Part shown: in pieces, positions 1-8,853 of the stretch
Position numbering within the stretch: the first letter of the stretch is position 1
Layout: each line of letters begins with the position of its first letter
Origin: Hymenobacter polaris
GTDB taxonomy: Bacteria > Bacteroidota > Bacteroidia > Cytophagales > Hymenobacteraceae
Length of the DNA stretch: 64,000 bases
Direction of reading: 5' to 3'
Assembly: GCF_012927305.1 (NCBI RefSeq)
Contig: NZ_JABBGH010000001.1
Location: forward strand, 620,001 to 684,000
The notes under the pieces: model-generated
What the model saw: only the letters and a program-made list of their open reading frames with translations
Databases searched by the model: none
What the model was told of the DNA's origin: nothing
Program-made: the position numbers and the translations under genes

Positions 1-496
1 TTTCCTCGCGGCTCAGCAGCACGTTCACCGCTTTCTGGCCGCCATCTACCCGGCTGATAAGCTGAGGCAGGTCGCGGTAGGCGTCGGGGCCCACCACGAG
101 GTCCACGATTTTTTCTTCTTCCAAGAACTTGCTTTTCAGGCGCTCGGCCATGCAGCCGAGCACGCCCACCAGCATGTCGGGCTTGCGCTTCTTGTGCGAG
201 TTGATTTGTTTGAGGCGCATGCGCACCGTCTGCTCCGCCTTCTCGCGAATGGAGCAGGTGTTGAGCAGCACCAGGTCAGCGCCCGCCAAATCGTCGGTCG
301 TATCAAAGCCCTCGGCGGCCAGGATGCTGGACACAATCTCAGAATCCGAGAAATTCATCTGACAGCCGTAGCTCTCAATATACAGCTTACGCCCGCCGCC
401 GGTGCGGGTGGGCGCACTCACGCGCACGTCGGCCGGGAGGGCCTCGGCAGTGGGCGCTTTATCTAAAAAATCTAACGTAATCAGGGGCTGGGACAT
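1..496 (-). CDS. miaB: MiaB, tRNA-2-methylthio-N6-dimethylallyladenosine synthase (5' part)
   Basis: Only the N-terminal 165 codons lie in the window. MiaB is a radical-SAM enzyme that methylthiolates i6A37 of tRNAs reading U-starting codons. The visible part is the UPF0004 domain, with its three cluster-binding cysteines at residues 45 (motif YGCQMN), 81 (LNTCSIRE) and 115 (VLGCMAE). The radical-SAM CxxxCxxC motif would lie outside the window. The ATG at 494-496 gives the usual short N-terminal extension before the first Cys. MiaE, which hydroxylates the product of this enzyme, is encoded at 8.9 kb in the same window but not in the same operon. Confidence 0.95.
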   Translation of the reverse strand, partial: MSQPLITLDFLDKAPTAEALPADVRVSAPTRTGGGRKLYIESYGCQMNFSDSEIVSSILAAEGFDTTDDLAGADLVLLNTCSIREKAEQTVRMRLKQINSHKKRKPDMLVGVLGCMAERLKSKFLEEEKIVDLVVGPDAYRDLPQLISRVDGGQKAVNVLLSREE

Positions 497-648
497 AGCA
501 ACGAAACCCCGCCGCACCAGGCCAGGGGTACCAACAAAGATACAACCCCCGTGACAGAATGGCAGGTGATAAGGAGTAAGGATTAGTATTTAGTGATTAA
601 TAGGCCAGCGAAGCCTAGTAGGCTTATTGCTGAGTGTTAACCACTAAG

Positions 649-880
649 TAACTCAAGTTGCGAGGTAACGTCAGGCAGTCGATTCCCCTCCTTAACCAAG
701 GAGGGGACGCTTCGGCGAAGCCGAAGCTGGGGTGGTTGACGTCGTGGAACGACCGGCTACTGGAGTGGCCGTCGACTCGTTTAATGCCCGCAACCACCCC
801 CGTTGGCGCGGTGCGCCAACATCCCCTCCTTGGCTAAGGAGGGGAATCGACTGCCTGACGTTACCTCGCAACTTGAGTTA
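649..880. repeat. 232-bp nested palindromic element
   Basis: Positions 649-693 and 836-880 are perfect 45-bp inverted copies. Pairing continues inward with one mismatch to 707/822. Inside lie two smaller hairpins (709-727 and 802-820) and a further pairing of 729-738 with 791-800. The inner arm contains the CCCCTCCTT..AAGGAGGGG word. The layout resembles a non-autonomous hairpin or MITE-like element. No transposase is present. The rest of the gap between miaB and the TPR gene (497-648 and 881-1093) shows no credible gene: its open frames come from the palindrome or from GC-rich shadow frames. Confidence 0.85.
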
Positions 881-1093
881 AGTAGTAATCGCTGTTCACT
901 GCGTTCAGCGCCTACTATCCGTCCTAATCCTCACGCACGGCCTACTACTTCTGCTCAAGCAGTAGGAACCCGCTGGCCACCTGTAAGTACCCGCGCCGAG
1001 AATGAAGTTATCGGCGGGTGCGGGGCCTGCGCCTCGGCAACGGGCTTGGGTGGGCGCTGGCACCCACCTAGCCTCGCGATAATGGTCGCAACC

Positions 1094-2635
1094 TTACAGC
1101 TGCCGCAGCGCCAGCTTGGCTTTTTGGTCGGTGCTGTTCTTGTATTCGTGCTTGGGGTAAGCCATTGCCTGCTCGAAGTAGGCCTGGGCGGCCGCCTTTT
1201 GTCCGGCGGCCTGGGCCAGGTAGCCGAGCTGCAAGGCGGCCTGGGGCGCGAAGTAGTAGGGCGGCTCGCCCAGGGTCGCCGCCCGGCGCAGGGTGCGCTG
1301 GTAGTCGGCCTGGGCCGAGTCGGGACGGCCTAGGCCCTGCCACACGCGGGCCCGCCGGTAAGGCGCCTCCAGGCGGTCGCGCACGGGCGTAGCAGCAGTT
1401 AACTTAAATTGCTGCAAAATGCTTAGGGCCAGTGAGTAATAGCCGCCATCCGTGAGCAGGCGTGCGCGCGTCAATTGGGGGTTGAGGGCCTGGGCATCGT
1501 GGTAAAAGCGCTGAGCGTACACGTCCTCCTCTACCACCAGCGGCCCGGCCTGGTTGATTTGCTGGCGGTAGCGGTCGAGCGTGGCCAGGGGCTCGGCGCC
1601 CAGCCAGGCGGCCAGGTAGAGCTTAAAAGCAGCGTCTTTGCGGTAGTGCTGGCCCCGGTACTCGCGCAAAAATTGCTCGTTCTCGGCTTCCGAGGCAGCA
1701 TAGTCGCCGCGGTACAGCAGCAGGTCGCCGGCCAGGTGGTGCAGGTAGGCCAGGGGCACGTAGCCGGGGCCGGTGGGGCGGGCGCGGTAGGCGGCCAGCG
1801 CCGCGTCGCCGTGGTGCTGGCGCTTGTTGAGCGTTATCACCAAGTAGCTGAACAGCAGGTTGTCGGGCTGCTCGGCGCGCAGGCGCTCGGCCAGGGCCAG
1901 GGCCTCGGGGCCGCGCTTATAGTAGGCCTCGCCCACCAGGGCCTGCAAAATCTCACTTTCCATTTGGAAGTCATTGGGCTGCGTGGCGGCCAGGCGCAGG
2001 TTGCGCAGGCCCTCCTCCACGCTGCCCCCTAGGCCCAGCAGGCGCAAAAACCAGTGGTAGCCGCTGGGCAGCGACCCAATGCCGAACTGACACAGCCCCA
2101 GTGTTTTGCGAGCCGGCAAAAAGGCTGGATACCGCGCCACCACGGCCGCCAGGCGCCCCACCGCTTGGCGCAAGTTCCAGGCGCCGCGCACCTCGTGGCC
2201 AAAGGTGAGCTGCGCCACCGCCTCGTGGGCTTGAATCTCGGCCTGGGCGTAGTCGCGCAGCGGGCCCGGTGGGGCGCGGTCGAGCACCGCCAAGCGGGCT
2301 TCTTGGGCCCCTAGGGTGGCCTCGTAGCGGCTGGCGTCCTGCGTCACGAGCAGCTCTACGAAGTCGGCGCAATCGGCTACCAGCAGGGTGCCGGGGGCGG
2401 TAGCGGGCTCGGCAGCCAGCAGCTGGCGGGCCGGGCCGGGGCGCAGGCGCAGCACCTCGGCGTAGGCCCGGCGCTGGCCGGGCGTGAGGGTGCTGGCCGC
2501 CGCTATGGCCGGCGGGGTGTCGCGCTGGGCGGGCTCCGCGGGGGCGCCGAAGCCAACGCCAGTGGCGCCCAGCCACGCGGCCGCGCTCAGTGCCCCTCGG
2601 CAAATAATTTGGCGTACCTCAGCGGGAAATCTCAC
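1094..2635 (-). CDS. Secreted tetratricopeptide-repeat protein
   Basis: A 513-aa protein with an N-terminal hydrophobic stretch (about residues 13-32) followed by APAEPA, consistent with a signal peptide. The rest is alpha-helical and Ala/Leu/Arg-rich. TPR-like pairs are clearest at about residues 210-330 and in the last 80 residues, which include the pattern A-x-LG-YLAQAAGQKAAA. TPR proteins of this kind are binding scaffolds, so no enzymatic role is assigned. The frame opens with GTG at 2633-2635. The only nearby upstream ATG runs directly into a stop, so GTG is the best start. It sits about 15 bp past the terminator of the preceding gene, leaving almost no leader. Confidence 0.75.
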   Translation of the reverse strand: MRFPAEVRQIICRGALSAAAWLGATGVGFGAPAEPAQRDTPPAIAAASTLTPGQRRAYAEVLRLRPGPARQLLAAEPATAPGTLLVADCADFVELLVTQDASRYEATLGAQEARLAVLDRAPPGPLRDYAQAEIQAHEAVAQLTFGHEVRGAWNLRQAVGRLAAVVARYPAFLPARKTLGLCQFGIGSLPSGYHWFLRLLGLGGSVEEGLRNLRLAATQPNDFQMESEILQALVGEAYYKRGPEALALAERLRAEQPDNLLFSYLVITLNKRQHHGDAALAAYRARPTGPGYVPLAYLHHLAGDLLLYRGDYAASEAENEQFLREYRGQHYRKDAAFKLYLAAWLGAEPLATLDRYRQQINQAGPLVVEEDVYAQRFYHDAQALNPQLTRARLLTDGGYYSLALSILQQFKLTAATPVRDRLEAPYRRARVWQGLGRPDSAQADYQRTLRRAATLGEPPYYFAPQAALQLGYLAQAAGQKAAAQAYFEQAMAYPKHEYKNSTDQKAKLALRQL

Positions 2636-2654
2636 CTGCGTAGCATTACAAAAA

Positions 2655-2684
2655 AAGGAACGACCCTAGGGCCGTTCCTTTTCT
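2655..2684 (-). terminator. Rho-independent terminator of the 5.3-2.7 kb operon
   Basis: An inverted repeat (GGAACGRCC, CTAG centre, GGCCGTTCC) at about 2657-2678 has an A-run at 2650-2656, which reads as a U-tract on the minus strand. It follows the zinc-ribbon gene stop by about 25 bp. The T-run on the other side is shorter, so it may work weakly in both directions. Confidence 0.75.
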
Positions 2685-2705
2685 GCAGCAAAGATAAGCG
2701 CAGCC

Positions 2706-3473
2706 TTACGCTGCTTGCTTGCCATCCACGTCGGCCAGAATGCGGCCGCAGTGCTCGCACACGATGATTTTTTTGTGCGAGATGATGTCGGCCTGGCGCT
2801 GGGGTGGCACCGTGTTGAAGCAGCCGCCGCAGGCATCGCGGCGCACCAGCACCACGGCCAGGCCGTTGCGCATGTTGCTCCGAATGCGGTTGTAGGCGGT
2901 TAGCAGGCGGTTTTCAACCAGCGGCGTAGCGGTTTCACGCTCGGCCGACAGGGTTTTTTCCTCGTTCTCGTTTTCGGCCACAATGCCGTCTAGTTCGCTC
3001 TTCTTGGTTTCCAAGTCCTTGCGGCGCTCGTCGAGGCGCTGGCGGGTGCCACCGGCCTCGGTGTTCTTCTGGTCAATCTGGTACTGCGCCTCGCGGATTT
3101 TTTTGTCCGAAATCTGGATTTCCAGGCGCTGCAACTCGATTTCCTTGGCAATGGCCTCGTACTCACGGTTGTTGCGAACGTTGGTTTGCTGGTCTTCGTA
3201 GCGCTTGATGAGGCCCTCGGCCTCCTTGGTAGCGGCTTTGCGCTGCTTAATCTGGTCGTTGAGGCCAGCGATTTCGTCGTCGAAGCGCTTCACGCGGGCT
3301 TCGTAGCCGGCGATTTCGTCCTCGAGGTCGCGCACTTCCTCGGGCAGGTCGCCGCGCACGCGCCGAATTTCGTCGAGCTGCGAGTCGATGCGTTGCAGGT
3401 TAAGCAGCGCTTCGAGCTTGGTAGCTACGGGCACGTCGGCCGGGTTCGCAATGGCAGCGTTGTTAGCAGTCAT
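2706..3473 (-). CDS. Coiled-coil C4-type zinc-ribbon protein (CT398-like)
   Basis: A 255-aa protein. Residues from about 15 to 195 form a long charged coiled coil. A C-terminal zinc ribbon follows with Cys215-x2-Cys218 and Cys239-x2-Cys242. This architecture matches the C4-type zinc-ribbon family (DUF164, chlamydial CT398-like), whose role is unclear; nucleic-acid or RNA-polymerase-associated functions have been proposed. A longer frame exists, but the ATG at 3471-3473 starts the conserved region and overlaps the 3' end of the Nif3 gene by 11 bp. This suggests translational coupling, a pairing that is common in Bacteroidota. Confidence 0.88.
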   Translation of the reverse strand: MTANNAAIANPADVPVATKLEALLNLQRIDSQLDEIRRVRGDLPEEVRDLEDEIAGYEARVKRFDDEIAGLNDQIKQRKAATKEAEGLIKRYEDQQTNVRNNREYEAIAKEIELQRLEIQISDKKIREAQYQIDQKNTEAGGTRQRLDERRKDLETKKSELDGIVAENENEEKTLSAERETATPLVENRLLTAYNRIRSNMRNGLAVVLVRRDACGGCFNTVPPQRQADIISHKKIIVCEHCGRILADVDGKQAA

Positions 3474-4581
3474 AAAAGACGGGATTCGTGGGGGTTTCAG
3501 CGAATAAGACCGCAAAAGTACGACCGAACGTTCCCAGCAGCAAATCGCGGAAGAGTTCGCCCGTAAACTGCTCGCTCTCAAAGTGCCCTACGTCGCACAG
3601 CAGTAGCTGGCCCTCGGGGGCAAAAAACTCGTGGTACTTCACGTCGGCCGTTACGTAGGCGTCGGCCCCGGCCCCTAGGGCTGCCTCGGTCAGAAAGCTG
3701 CCCGCCCCGCCGCACAGCGCCACTTTTTTGATGGGCCGCGCAAAGGCCGTGTGCCGCACCACCGGCACGCGCAGCGCCGTCTTCAGCAGGCTGCGAAACT
3801 CGGCGGCCCCTAGGGCCTCGGGCAGCTCGCCCACCAGGCCGGCGCCCACGTCTTGGTGCTGGTTGGCCAGCTGCACCAACTCGTAGGCCACTTCCTCGTA
3901 GGGGTGGGCCTGGCGCAGGGCGGCCAGCACGGCTGCTTGCCGATGCAGGGGCAGCAGCACTTCGAGCTTGGTTTCGGCTACGCGCTCGGCTTGGCCCACG
4001 GCCCCTAGGGCCGGCTGCGCGCCAGCCTCCGGCGTAAAGGTGCCCAGCCCAGTGGTTTGGAAGCTGCAGGCGCGGTAGTTGCCCACCTGGCCCGCCCCGG
4101 CCGCGTACAGCGCCTGCAATACGCTGTCGGCCAGACTAGTGTCGGCGGCGGACCCTAGGGGCACGTAGGTGCTGAGGCGGGCCAGCGTGCCGGCTTTGGG
4201 CGCTAGAATGCGCGTATTCACCAGCCCTAGCTTTTCGGCCAGCTTGGCGTTTACGCCCTGCCGCACGTTGTCGAGGTTGGTGTGGGCGGCGTAAATGGCC
4301 ACGTCGGCCCGCAGCGCGGCCATAATGGTTTGCTCGACCAGGCCCTGGCCGGTAAGGCGCTTGAGGGGCCGGAAAATGACCGGGTGGTGGCACAGCACCA
4401 CGTTGCAGCCCCGGCGCGCCGCCTCGGCCACCACGGCCGGCGTGCAGTCGAGGGCGATGAGCACGCCGGTAATCTCGGCGGTGGGGTCGCCGCACTGCAG
4501 GCCGGCGTTATCGTAGCTTTCCTGGTAGGCGAGGGGCGCGGCGGCCTCCAGGGCGCGGGCCAAGTCTTTTACAGTTATCAT
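3463..4581 (-). CDS. Nif3-like dinuclear metal-centre hexameric protein
   Basis: A 372-aa protein of the NIF3/YbgI/YqfO family. Visible metal-ligand motifs are LCHHPVIF (His65, His66), AHTNLD (His100, Asp104) and the C-terminal CDVGHFESEQF. The length fits the YqfO type, which has a PII-like insertion between the two halves (roughly residues 125-240). The family forms toroidal hexamers with a two-metal site; a GTP cyclohydrolase I-like role has been suggested, but the substrate is not settled. The ATG at 4579-4581 lies 17 bp after the glycosylase gene stop. Upstream in-frame sequence runs into that gene, so the longer reading is rejected. Confidence 0.9.
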   Translation of the reverse strand: MITVKDLARALEAAAPLAYQESYDNAGLQCGDPTAEITGVLIALDCTPAVVAEAARRGCNVVLCHHPVIFRPLKRLTGQGLVEQTIMAALRADVAIYAAHTNLDNVRQGVNAKLAEKLGLVNTRILAPKAGTLARLSTYVPLGSAADTSLADSVLQALYAAGAGQVGNYRACSFQTTGLGTFTPEAGAQPALGAVGQAERVAETKLEVLLPLHRQAAVLAALRQAHPYEEVAYELVQLANQHQDVGAGLVGELPEALGAAEFRSLLKTALRVPVVRHTAFARPIKKVALCGGAGSFLTEAALGAGADAYVTADVKYHEFFAPEGQLLLCDVGHFESEQFTGELFRDLLLGTFGRTFAVLFAETPTNPVFYDC

Positions 4582-4598
4582 TTGGCAGTTATCAGTTA

Positions 4599-5288
4599 TC
4601 ACAACAGCTCGCCCAGCGTCTGCACGTAATGCTGCACGTTTTCGGCCAGGTGCTTGCGGCGGTATTGCATCAGGAAGCGCGGGTGGTCGAGGGCGATGAC
4701 GCGGTCGAATAGCTTTAGCTCGTCGTTCAGCTTTTGCAGAAATTCGCCGTTGCGGCGGCCCAGGCTCACGGCTACGTCGCGGCGCAAGCCTAGCTGCTCG
4801 GTTTGGGCTTGCAGCGCGCGGCGCAAATCGGGCCACAACGCCTTGGTTACGGCGCCGTTATCGTAGTAGTTATAATTGGTCCCGCCGCGGGTTAGCTCCA
4901 GGGGATAGAGCGAGCTGAGGAAAAAATGCCGGTAAAACTCGGCCGGGCCGCCTAGCTCGGCAATGAACTTGTACACGAATTCGCTCGACAGCTCGCGCCG
5001 CCGGCCGGTGAGGGCATGGGCGATGCCGCATATTTCGGTTAGCGCCACCGGGTCGGTGAAGGCCACGCCGGTGCGCCCGCCCCCGAAGCGGCCGGGATTG
5101 ATGCCGAAGATGCCCACCCTGAGCACGTCGGCGGCGTAAAACTTCTGCGCAAACTCCTCAAAAATCTTGGTCACGGCCGGGTCGTGGTACGAGTTGCGCA
5201 CCTGCACCTCGTGGGGCAGCGGGGCGGCGGGCAGCGGAAACGTGCGCAGCAAGTGCAGCAGGCGGGCGGGAAACGGGGTAGCAGACAT
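4599..5288 (-). CDS. SMUG2-like uracil-DNA glycosylase family protein (DUF4918)
   Basis: A 229-aa protein. Motif 1 appears as GINPGRFGGGRTGVAF at about residues 62-77, matching the SMUG-type GxNPGPxGxxxTGxPF. The C-terminal motif is LDHPRFLMQYR, a variant of the HPS intercalating loop. This fits the SMUG2 branch described from Pedobacter, which removes uracil and some deaminated purines for base-excision repair. The ATG at 5286-5288 is the first of a three-gene minus-strand operon with the Nif3-like and zinc-ribbon genes. Exact substrate preference cannot be read from the sequence. Confidence 0.85.
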   Translation of the reverse strand: MSATPFPARLLHLLRTFPLPAAPLPHEVQVRNSYHDPAVTKIFEEFAQKFYAADVLRVGIFGINPGRFGGGRTGVAFTDPVALTEICGIAHALTGRRRELSSEFVYKFIAELGGPAEFYRHFFLSSLYPLELTRGGTNYNYYDNGAVTKALWPDLRRALQAQTEQLGLRRDVAVSLGRRNGEFLQKLNDELKLFDRVIALDHPRFLMQYRRKHLAENVQHYVQTLGELL

Positions 5289-5396
5289 GGGGCAGGGTAG
5301 CTGGAAAAAGACTTTTGCGCGCTTACCGGTCCTAGGGCCGGGGTAAAGCCGCAGCGGTGGCCTAAGCAGCCGTAAAAGTAGACCGCCCGCCGGCCC

Positions 5397-5404
5397 GACC
5401 TTTG
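5397..5404 (+). promoter_or_regulatory. Possible -7 box for lpxK
   Basis: GACCTTTG differs from the Bacteroidota -7 consensus TAnnTTTG at one base. It ends only 5 bp before the ATG, which would give a nearly leaderless transcript. No clear -33 TTG is visible. Confidence 0.35.
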
Positions 5405-5409
5405 CCCGT

Positions 5410-6516
5410 ATGCTCCCCAGCTCTCAACCGCCCGTCCCGCCCACTACCACGCTGCTGCTGCCCCTAGCGGGCCTGTATGCGGCGGTGGCGGCGGGCCGCA
5501 ACTGGCTCTACGACCGCGGCTACAAAACCTCGGCGCCCGGCTGGGTGCCGCTTATCGGGGTGGGTAACCTGCGGGTGGGCGGCACCGGCAAAACGCCCCA
5601 CGTGGCTTGGCTGGTAGAAGAACTGCTGCACCAGGGCCACCGCCCGGCCATCCTGAGCCGGGGCTACGGCCGCCGCACCCGCGGGCCCCGCCTGGCCGGC
5701 CTTGCCGACTCGGCCGCCACGGTGGGCGACGAGCCCTGGCAGTACTACGGCTGGTTTGCCGGGCGCGGCGTGGCCGTGGCGGTGGCCGAAAACCGCCAGC
5801 TGGGCCTTGCCCTGCTGCGTCAGCACAAGCCCGCTACTACGGTGGTGGTGCTCGACGATGCCTACCAGCACCGCCGGGTGCAGCCCACGCTCAACATCCT
5901 GCTCACGGAGTGGGCCCGCCCCTTTTACCACGACCAAGTGCTGCCCGCCGGCCGCCTGCGCGAAAGCCGCGCCGGGGCCGCCCGCGCCGACGTAGTAATT
6001 ATCACGAAGTGCCCGCCCGCACTGCCAGCGGCGGCGCAGGCGGCGGCCGTGGCCGCGGTGCGGCGCTACGCCCGGCTGGCGGTGCCGGTACTTTTCTCGC
6101 GCTACGCCTACGCCCCGCCCCAGCCCCTGACGCCCGCGGCGGTGGCGGCAGGCCCGCCCGCGCCGCCCGGCCCAGTGGGCTTGCTCACGGGCATTGCCCA
6201 GCCGGGGCCGCTGCGCGCGCATTTGCAAGAGGCTGGCTACCAGTTGCTACGGCACTTCGAGTTTGCCGACCACCACGCTTTTACGCCGGCCGAGCTGGCG
6301 GCGGTGGCGGCGCAGCTGCCGGCGGGCCTAGGGCTGCTTACCACCGAAAAGGATGCCGCCCGGCTGGCGGCGCCCGAATTGCGGGCGGCGTTGGCGGGCC
6401 GTGCCGTGTACACGATTCCGGTGCGGGTGGCGTTGCTGGGGGCGGGGGCCGCCGAGCTGGCCCAGCTGGTGGCGGCCGCGGCCGGGCCGCCCGCCCAGGG
6501 TATTTTTGTAGCTTGA
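5410..6516 (+). CDS. lpxK: Tetraacyldisaccharide 4'-kinase
   Basis: A 368-aa enzyme that phosphorylates the 4' position of lipid A disaccharide at the inner membrane. A hydrophobic N-terminal helix (about residues 14-29) precedes the Walker A loop GNLRVGGTGKTPH (residues 52-64, catalytic Lys61). The family motifs ILSRGYGRRTRGP and VLDDAYQHRRV follow, the latter with the DDxxQH signature. The C-terminal part contains FADHHAFTPAEL and LLTTEKDAAR, both typical of LpxK. Its stop overlaps the ATG of the putative porin gene (TGATG at 6514-6518), so the two are likely co-translated. Confidence 0.95.
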   Translation: MLPSSQPPVPPTTTLLLPLAGLYAAVAAGRNWLYDRGYKTSAPGWVPLIGVGNLRVGGTGKTPHVAWLVEELLHQGHRPAILSRGYGRRTRGPRLAGLADSAATVGDEPWQYYGWFAGRGVAVAVAENRQLGLALLRQHKPATTVVVLDDAYQHRRVQPTLNILLTEWARPFYHDQVLPAGRLRESRAGAARADVVIITKCPPALPAAAQAAAVAAVRRYARLAVPVLFSRYAYAPPQPLTPAAVAAGPPAPPGPVGLLTGIAQPGPLRAHLQEAGYQLLRHFEFADHHAFTPAELAAVAAQLPAGLGLLTTEKDAARLAAPELRAALAGRAVYTIPVRVALLGAGAAELAQLVAAAAGPPAQGIFVA

Positions 6517-8594
6517 TGCAACGGCCGCCGCGCGCCGGGGCCCTACTATTCGGAGTGTACGCAAACTATTCTTTCTATTGGAGCCCCGCCGCCCGGCGCT
6601 GGCTGCTGCTGCTGCTGGGGTTGCTGCTGGGCAGCGCGGCGCGGGCCCAAATCGTGGACGACTCGACCAAAACCGTGTACGGCCCTAAAACCACCCGCGT
6701 GATTTACGAGCGCGAGGTGCGGCGCGACTCGGTGGGCGGCACCATCATCGACACCACGCTCACCAAGTTCTCGCAGGAGCGGTTTTGGGCGCACGATACC
6801 ACGTTTCAGCAAAACCTGGGGGCCCTGGCCACGGCTTCGCAGCCGCTGCTTTACCAGCCCAACCTGGCCCTAGGCACCCGCTTTGGGCGCCACGCTTTCG
6901 ACCGCAACACCCCGGCCGGCAGTGAGGTGCCGTACTACGACAGCCGCTCGCCGTACTCGTTTTTTCGCTTCATCCAGGGCTCGCAGGGCGAGCAGGTGTT
7001 TGAGATTAGCTACTCGCGCTCGTTCAAGAAGAACTTCAGCGTGGGCATTGACTACGAGCGCATTGCCTCGAACCAGGTGCTCAATACCGGGGGCAACCAG
7101 TGGCTGGCCGAGCACAATAACGTGACGTTCTTCACCCGCTTCCAAACCGAGGACGGGCGCTACCACCTGCTGTTCAACTACATCGCCAGCCGCCAGCGCA
7201 CCCGCGAGCAGGGCGGCATCTGGCCCACCGACGACGAAGTGGCCCTGATTAAGGGCAACGGCGGCAACCTGGGCAATATCCTGTTCGACTACTCCAACGA
7301 GCGCACCTACCTCACGCCGGGCATCAACATCGACGACCGCGACCAGGTGCATTTGTTTCAGTCGTACCGGCTGGCGCGGCGCGGCTTCACGGCCTACCAC
7401 GTGCTGGATGCGGGCCGGCAGTACAACGGCTACAACGACGATGCCCTGCCGCGGGCGGCCGATGATGCGCTCTTATTTTACCCCAACCCGCCGGGCCTGC
7501 TCAACGGCCGCCAGCGCGGCGTGTACCGCAACGCTACCGCCACCAGCGACCGCGCCACGTACCGTCAGGTAGAGAATACGTTTGGCCTGCTGGGCCGCAC
7601 CGACCGGGTGGAGTACAACCTCTATGGCCGGGCGCGCAACGCCTCGCTACTGGAGCTAAGCACGCCTTCGCCCAGCCGCACGGCCACCAGCCCCACGCCC
7701 GTGCTGCGTTCGGGCGTGGGGCTGCCGCTGAAGCCGGTGTATCAGCAGACGTACTTCGATGGGTTTGTGGGCGGCTCGGCGGCCTTCAACTACCGCACCA
7801 TCTACGCGGTGGAGGTGGCCGGCGAGTATAAGTTCTTCAACGAGTATTACTTGCGCGGCAGCATCCGCACCGGGCCGCTGTCGGCCGAGCTAACCACCGC
7901 TTCTTATTCGCCCACGCTCACGCAGCGCAAGTTTGTGGGCAACCACTACCAATGGCCCGACTCGTCGCATAGCAACGTCAACTCGTTTAGCAACACGCTG
8001 GCCAACCAGGTGTCGGTGCGCCTGCAGCAGCGCCTGCCGCTGCTGGCCGGCCACAGTATTGATGCGCGCGTTTCGGTGGTCAACCTGAACAAGTATATCT
8101 ACTACGATACCCTAGGCCGCCCCACCCAGGACAACGCCAGCCGCACGCTGCTAATCGTGTTTGCCCGGCATCGCTTCGAGCTGGGCAAGTTTCACTTCGA
8201 CAACCAGGCCACCTACACCCGCGGGGCCGACAAGGACAACGCCGCCCTGCGCATCCCGGCGCTCGTCACCGAGTCGCGAGTGTACTACCAAACCAGCGTG
8301 TTTAAGAGCGCGCTTTTTGGGCAGGTAGGGGCCGAGTACACCTACCAGTCCAGCTGGTACGGCTACAACTACGCGCCCAGCACCCAGCAGTTTTACGTGC
8401 AGAATAGCTTCCTGCTGCCTGCCTACGGCGTGGCCAACGTATTTGTGGCCGCCGACATCAAGTCGGCCTCCATCTTCATCAAGGCTGCCTACGTCAACCA
8501 GGGCCTAGGGCCCAACGGCTACTTTACGGCCCCTTACTACACTGGCTACCCGCGCCGCCTGCAGTTCGGCGTGCGCTGGCGCTTCTTCAATTAA
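6516..8594 (+). CDS. Putative porin (Bacteroidota outer-membrane beta-barrel)
   Basis: A 692-aa protein. A signal peptide is visible at about residues 26-47 (RRWLLLLLGLLLGSAARAQ). The remainder is rich in alternating aromatic and polar residues and ends in FGVRWRFFN, with the terminal aromatic signature of outer-membrane barrels. The segments with YSRSFKKNFSVGIDYERI and FTRFQTEDGRYHLLFNYI match the 'putative porin' family (PF14121 type) of Bacteroidota. The start overlaps the lpxK stop. The same frame stays open upstream through lpxK, but that part is a GC-rich shadow frame and is excluded. The substrate is unknown. Confidence 0.85.
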   Translation: MQRPPRAGALLFGVYANYSFYWSPAARRWLLLLLGLLLGSAARAQIVDDSTKTVYGPKTTRVIYEREVRRDSVGGTIIDTTLTKFSQERFWAHDTTFQQNLGALATASQPLLYQPNLALGTRFGRHAFDRNTPAGSEVPYYDSRSPYSFFRFIQGSQGEQVFEISYSRSFKKNFSVGIDYERIASNQVLNTGGNQWLAEHNNVTFFTRFQTEDGRYHLLFNYIASRQRTREQGGIWPTDDEVALIKGNGGNLGNILFDYSNERTYLTPGINIDDRDQVHLFQSYRLARRGFTAYHVLDAGRQYNGYNDDALPRAADDALLFYPNPPGLLNGRQRGVYRNATATSDRATYRQVENTFGLLGRTDRVEYNLYGRARNASLLELSTPSPSRTATSPTPVLRSGVGLPLKPVYQQTYFDGFVGGSAAFNYRTIYAVEVAGEYKFFNEYYLRGSIRTGPLSAELTTASYSPTLTQRKFVGNHYQWPDSSHSNVNSFSNTLANQVSVRLQQRLPLLAGHSIDARVSVVNLNKYIYYDTLGRPTQDNASRTLLIVFARHRFELGKFHFDNQATYTRGADKDNAALRIPALVTESRVYYQTSVFKSALFGQVGAEYTYQSSWYGYNYAPSTQQFYVQNSFLLPAYGVANVFVAADIKSASIFIKAAYVNQGLGPNGYFTAPYYTGYPRRLQFGVRWRFFN

Positions 8595-8852
8595 TCGCAG
8601 ATTTAACGGATTTAACGGATTTCGCGGATACGCCCGCTGGCGCGGGCTGACTACGCGGCTCCGCGCAGGCTGTAATAAATTTGTTTGGGCTTGGCTTGGG
8701 ACTTAGGCCTTGGGGGTTAGTGCTGCGGCTTGACTTGCGCTCTAGGCCCTAGGCGTACCAGCCGCTTCCCACCTTTGCATGCTCAACTTCGCGTCGTCAG
8801 CCCGCGCCAGCGGGCGTATCCGCGAAATCCGTTAAATCCGTTAAATCTGCGA
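8595..8852. repeat. Inverted-repeat element with perfect 57-bp arms
   Basis: Positions 8595-8651 and 8796-8852 are perfect inverted copies. Each arm contains tandem AACGGATTT words, a CGCGGATACGCCCGC block and a GCGCGGGCTGA core. The left arm starts directly after the porin stop, and the right arm ends one base before the miaE start codon. A solo arm of the same family lies at 36669-36720, also ending at a start codon. Confidence 0.9.
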
Positions 8853-8853
8853 T

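Noticed and set aside
803..1333. 176-codon plus-strand frame beside the palindrome
   Set aside because: It starts within the palindrome and overlaps the 3' end of the TPR gene on the other strand, and has no recognisable sequence.
5607..6515. Long open frame in the porin frame running back through lpxK
   Set aside because: The same DNA encodes LpxK with clear motifs in another frame. The extension is an Arg/Ala/Gly/Pro-rich shadow frame, and the porin has a proper signal peptide from 6516.
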